7,284 bases of DNA from DATBLZ01 sp036555065 (GTDB lineage Bacteria > Pseudomonadota > Gammaproteobacteria > Steroidobacterales > Rariloculaceae): contig DATBLZ010000008.1 of assembly GCA_036555065.1 (NCBI GenBank), forward strand, positions 1 to 7,284, given 5' to 3'. Below, in pieces: positions 5,360-7,284 of this stretch; within the stretch, counting starts at the first letter, position 1, and each line of letters opens with the position of its first letter. The notes beneath the pieces are model-generated. The model did not search any database, had not been told where the DNA came from, and was given only the letters and a program-made list of their open reading frames with translations. Position numbers and translations under genes: made by a program.

Positions 5360-5827
5360 ATGCTAAAGGTGGCAACAGCTCTTTGCAGCGCCGCGGCGCT
5401 CTTGCCGAGTCTGGCGAGCGGGCAGTTCGGCATGGTGCGACTGCCGAGCGACGATTTCATATGGCGCTGGGGCGACGCCGCGGACGAAACGCCGAACCTC
5501 AGCCCCGAAGACTTCGACGTGCGCGGTAGCGAACAGGTGTTTCAGTGCCGGCTCACGGGCGCGATCAGCGCCGGGAGCCACCTTACGACGCAGGAGCTCC
5601 AGGAAATGGAGCGCGAGCTCACGGCGAGCTTGTACTTCGTTCAAGCGTCCGCCGCAATGATGAACGAGCTCGAGCTGGAGTTCGACCTGCGCTGGGCCAT
5701 GCTCGATTGCAAGAAACCGCAAGCCGGGGAAGAAGATCCCGAGAAGACCGCGGAACAGGTAGAGCGCGCGCGTCAAAAAGCCGTCGAGGACATGCTCAAG
5801 CGGCGCGAGCGCGCCCAGCACGACTAA
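5360..5827 (+). CDS. Small predicted secreted protein of unknown function
   Basis: I do not recognise this 155-residue protein. The N-terminus (MLKVATALCSAAALLPSLASG) looks like a Sec signal peptide: a Lys, a hydrophobic core at 4-15, and small residues allowing cleavage after A19 or G21. C9 is within the core and not in a lipobox, so a lipoprotein is unlikely. The mature part is acidic to mixed, has Trp-containing IWRWGD at 34-39, and only two cysteines, C63 and C117, which could form a disulfide in the periplasm. Residues about 77-115 and 124-155 look helical, the latter highly charged with a coiled-coil appearance. The ATG at 5360 is chosen because the signal peptide starts there and GGGA lies 7 bases upstream; the open frame reaches further back but only as Arg-rich shadow of the preceding gene. 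A CATAAT at 5327-5332 could be its -10 box. Its TAA overlaps the convergent aldehyde dehydrogenase stop. Confidence 0.75.
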   Translation: MLKVATALCSAAALLPSLASGQFGMVRLPSDDFIWRWGDAADETPNLSPEDFDVRGSEQVFQCRLTGAISAGSHLTTQELQEMERELTASLYFVQASAAMMNELELEFDLRWAMLDCKKPQAGEEDPEKTAEQVERARQKAVEDMLKRRERAQHD

Positions 5828-7266
5828 AGGGATTTCGCGACGCTGACGACCTCGGGCTCCATGTAGCTCTTGAGACCGAGCACGGAGTACTGCCTGCCGT
5901 AGCCGGATTCCTTAGCACCGCCGAACGGCACGAACGCCGACGTCGCGCGATGCTGATTGACCCAGGCCGTGCCCACTTCGAGCTTGGCGGCGATCGCGGC
6001 GCCGCGATTGACGTCGCTCGTCCAGACCGAGCCGCTCAAGCCGTACCGTGTGTCGTTCGCGCGTCGCAGCGCGTCGTCGAGATCCTTGAATTTCAGGATG
6101 GGCACGATCGGCCCGAACTGCTCCTCGCGCACGAGCCGGCTATCCTCGGCGACGTCGGCTACGAGCGTCGGGGGCAGAAAATACCCGGGACCTTTGGGAA
6201 TGAACCCGCCTGTGAGGAATTTGGCGCCGCGGCGTTTCGTGTCCTCGATGATGCCGACGACCTTGTCGTACTGCATCTTGTTCTGAATCGGCCCGAGCTC
6301 GGTCGCAGGGTCGAGCCCATTACCGACGACGGCCTTCTTGGCTTCGTCGACGAGCGCCGCACTTAGCGCATCGTAGATTTTCTCGTGCGCATAGATGCGC
6401 TTGATCGCCATGCAGACCTGGCCGCTGTTGACGAACGCTGCGAAAAAGACCTTCTTCGCGATGGCTTTCGGGTCGACGTCGTCCATGATGATTGCGGGAT
6501 CGTTGCCGCCGAGCTCGAGCGTCACGCGCTTGAGTGTGCCCGCGGCGCTCGCGAGGACCTTCTTGCCTGTGGCGACGGAGCCCGTGAACGAGATCTTGTC
6601 GATGTCTTTGTGCTCGGTCATCCACTGGCCGAGCTGGTCGCCGCCTGCGAGCACGTTGACGACGCCGGCCGGGAAAATGTCCCGCATTAGCTCGCCTACC
6701 TTGAGCGTCGTGAGCGGCGTGTACGGCGAGGGCTTGAGCACGACGGTGTTGCCCGTGTAGAGCGCCGACACGAGCGGGCCGAGCGCCAAGTTCACGGGCG
6801 CGTTCCACGGCGTGATGATGCCGACGACGCCGAGCGGCCGGTAGCGAAGCTCGATGTGCTGCTGGTCGTTGTCGATGAGCGTCTCGACGGGAATCTCGAT
6901 GCCGACTAGGCCTGAGGACTGCGCCGCACCGCGGTCGATCTCGGCGACCGATTGCGCGAGCGGCTTGCCTTGTTCGCGCGTCAGGAGCTCGGCGAGCTCG
7001 TGCTGGTGATCGCGGAGCGCCTGGGAAAGCTTTTTGACGAGCGCCGCGCGGTGCTCGTACGTCGTGCTTTTCCAAGTGGCAAACGCGCGCTTCGCGCCCG
7101 CGACTGCGGCATCGAGCTCAGCTCGCCCGGCGGCCGGGCAGCGCGCGAACACGGCTCCGTACGCAGGATTGATGACGTCGAGCTGCTCCTTGCTCGCGAC
7201 GAGCTTGCCGTCGATGAGCAAGGAAAAATCGGTTCGCAGTAGCAGTCGATCGGCAGGCTCGGCCAT
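5824..7266 (-). CDS. NAD(P)+-dependent aldehyde dehydrogenase (AldA-like, ALDH superfamily)
   Basis: The 480-residue product is a complete aldehyde dehydrogenase, oxidising an aldehyde to its carboxylic acid in the cytoplasm. Catalytic and cofactor residues are all visible: N155 in ITPWNAP, K178 in VLKPSPYTPL, the FTGSVATGKKV glycine loop (227-237), E251 in LELGGND, the nucleophile C285 in NSGQVCMAIKR, and E382/F384 in EEQFGP that bind the ribose of NAD. The pattern PLGVVGIITPWN, SGQVCMAIKR and GPIQNKMQYDKV resembles the AldA-like subgroup often found in proteobacterial and actinobacterial catabolic clusters; its substrate is not known from sequence. The ATG at 7266 is supported by GGAG at 7275-7278, 8 bases upstream. 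It is convergent with the secreted-protein gene, and the stop codons overlap. Upstream regulation lies outside the window. Family is certain; substrate is not. Confidence 0.96.
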   Translation of the reverse strand: MAEPADRLLLRTDFSLLIDGKLVASKEQLDVINPAYGAVFARCPAAGRAELDAAVAGAKRAFATWKSTTYEHRAALVKKLSQALRDHQHELAELLTREQGKPLAQSVAEIDRGAAQSSGLVGIEIPVETLIDNDQQHIELRYRPLGVVGIITPWNAPVNLALGPLVSALYTGNTVVLKPSPYTPLTTLKVGELMRDIFPAGVVNVLAGGDQLGQWMTEHKDIDKISFTGSVATGKKVLASAAGTLKRVTLELGGNDPAIIMDDVDPKAIAKKVFFAAFVNSGQVCMAIKRIYAHEKIYDALSAALVDEAKKAVVGNGLDPATELGPIQNKMQYDKVVGIIEDTKRRGAKFLTGGFIPKGPGYFLPPTLVADVAEDSRLVREEQFGPIVPILKFKDLDDALRRANDTRYGLSGSVWTSDVNRGAAIAAKLEVGTAWVNQHRATSAFVPFGGAKESGYGRQYSVLGLKSYMEPEVVSVAKSL

Positions 7267-7274
7267 GGATACGT

Positions 7275-7278
7275 CTCC
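7275..7278 (-). promoter_or_regulatory. Ribosome-binding site of the aldehyde dehydrogenase gene
   Basis: On the minus strand GGAG lies 8 bases before the ATG at 7266. It supports the chosen start, which also gives the normal family length. The promoter is beyond the right edge of the window. Confidence 0.7.
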
Positions 7279-7284
7279 ACGAGT

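Noticed and set aside
5802..5815. G+C-rich palindrome GGCGCGAGCGCGCC before the convergent stops as a bidirectional terminator
   Set aside because: It can form a 5-bp stem with a GAGC loop, but no T-run follows on either strand and it encodes Arg/Ala-rich tail residues; such palindromes are common at this base composition.
5545..6366. 273-codon plus-strand open frame spanning the secreted-protein gene and the aldehyde dehydrogenase gene
   Set aside because: It is out of frame with one gene and antisense to the other, both better supported; it has no ribosome-binding site or recognisable domain.
6320..7075. 251-codon minus-strand open frame inside the aldehyde dehydrogenase gene
   Set aside because: Out-of-frame shadow with very high Arg content; the aldehyde dehydrogenase frame has every catalytic residue.
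1..7284. Mobile element, prophage, CRISPR, toxin-antitoxin or defence system
   Set aside because: No transposase, integrase, direct-repeat array, terminal repeats or small paired toxin-like genes are present; composition looks even across all eight genes.

Overview
The window looks like ordinary, gene-dense chromosome of a high-G+C Pseudomonadota bacterium. I infer a beta- or gammaproteobacterium from the gene families, the strong G/C preference at third codon positions and the Shine-Dalgarno sites, but nothing here fixes the genus. There are eight protein-coding genes, one of them cut by the left edge. I see no tRNA, rRNA, CRISPR array, insertion sequence, integrase or attachment site, and no gene-free stretch longer than 62 bases.

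Layout: (1) At 1-270 (+) is the C-terminal end of a molybdenum hydroxylase large subunit (xanthine dehydrogenase/aldehyde oxidase family). (2) Convergent to it is a tight two-gene minus-strand operon: a PIG3-type NADPH:quinone oxidoreductase (1143-2126), then, 5 bases on, a CitE-like CoA-ester lyase (280-1137). (3) A 62-base divergent intergenic region (2127-2188) holds candidate promoters for both directions whose -10 elements overlap, flanked by an 8-bp inverted repeat. (4) On the plus strand follow an aspartate/aromatic aminotransferase (2189-3385), an MFS exporter-like permease (3396-4595) and a ModA-like substrate-binding protein without a signal peptide (4617-5306). Gaps of 10 and 21 bases suggest co-transcription. 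After 53 more bases comes a small predicted secreted protein of unknown function (5360-5827). (5) On the minus strand is an AldA-like NAD(P)+ aldehyde dehydrogenase (5824-7266), whose stop codon overlaps the stop codon of the small secreted protein.

Functionally this is a set of catabolic and redox enzymes: molybdenum hydroxylase, CoA-ester lyase, enoyl/quinone reductase, transaminase, transporter and aldehyde dehydrogenase. They fit oxidation of organic or aromatic acids and amino acids, but the sequence does not tie them into one proven pathway. I found no convincing new multi-gene system. The items most worth a second look are the shared divergent promoter, the signal-less ModA-like protein with no ABC partner, and the unrecognised secreted protein. 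Start codons rest on family alignment from memory and visible ribosome-binding sites, since no searches could be run.
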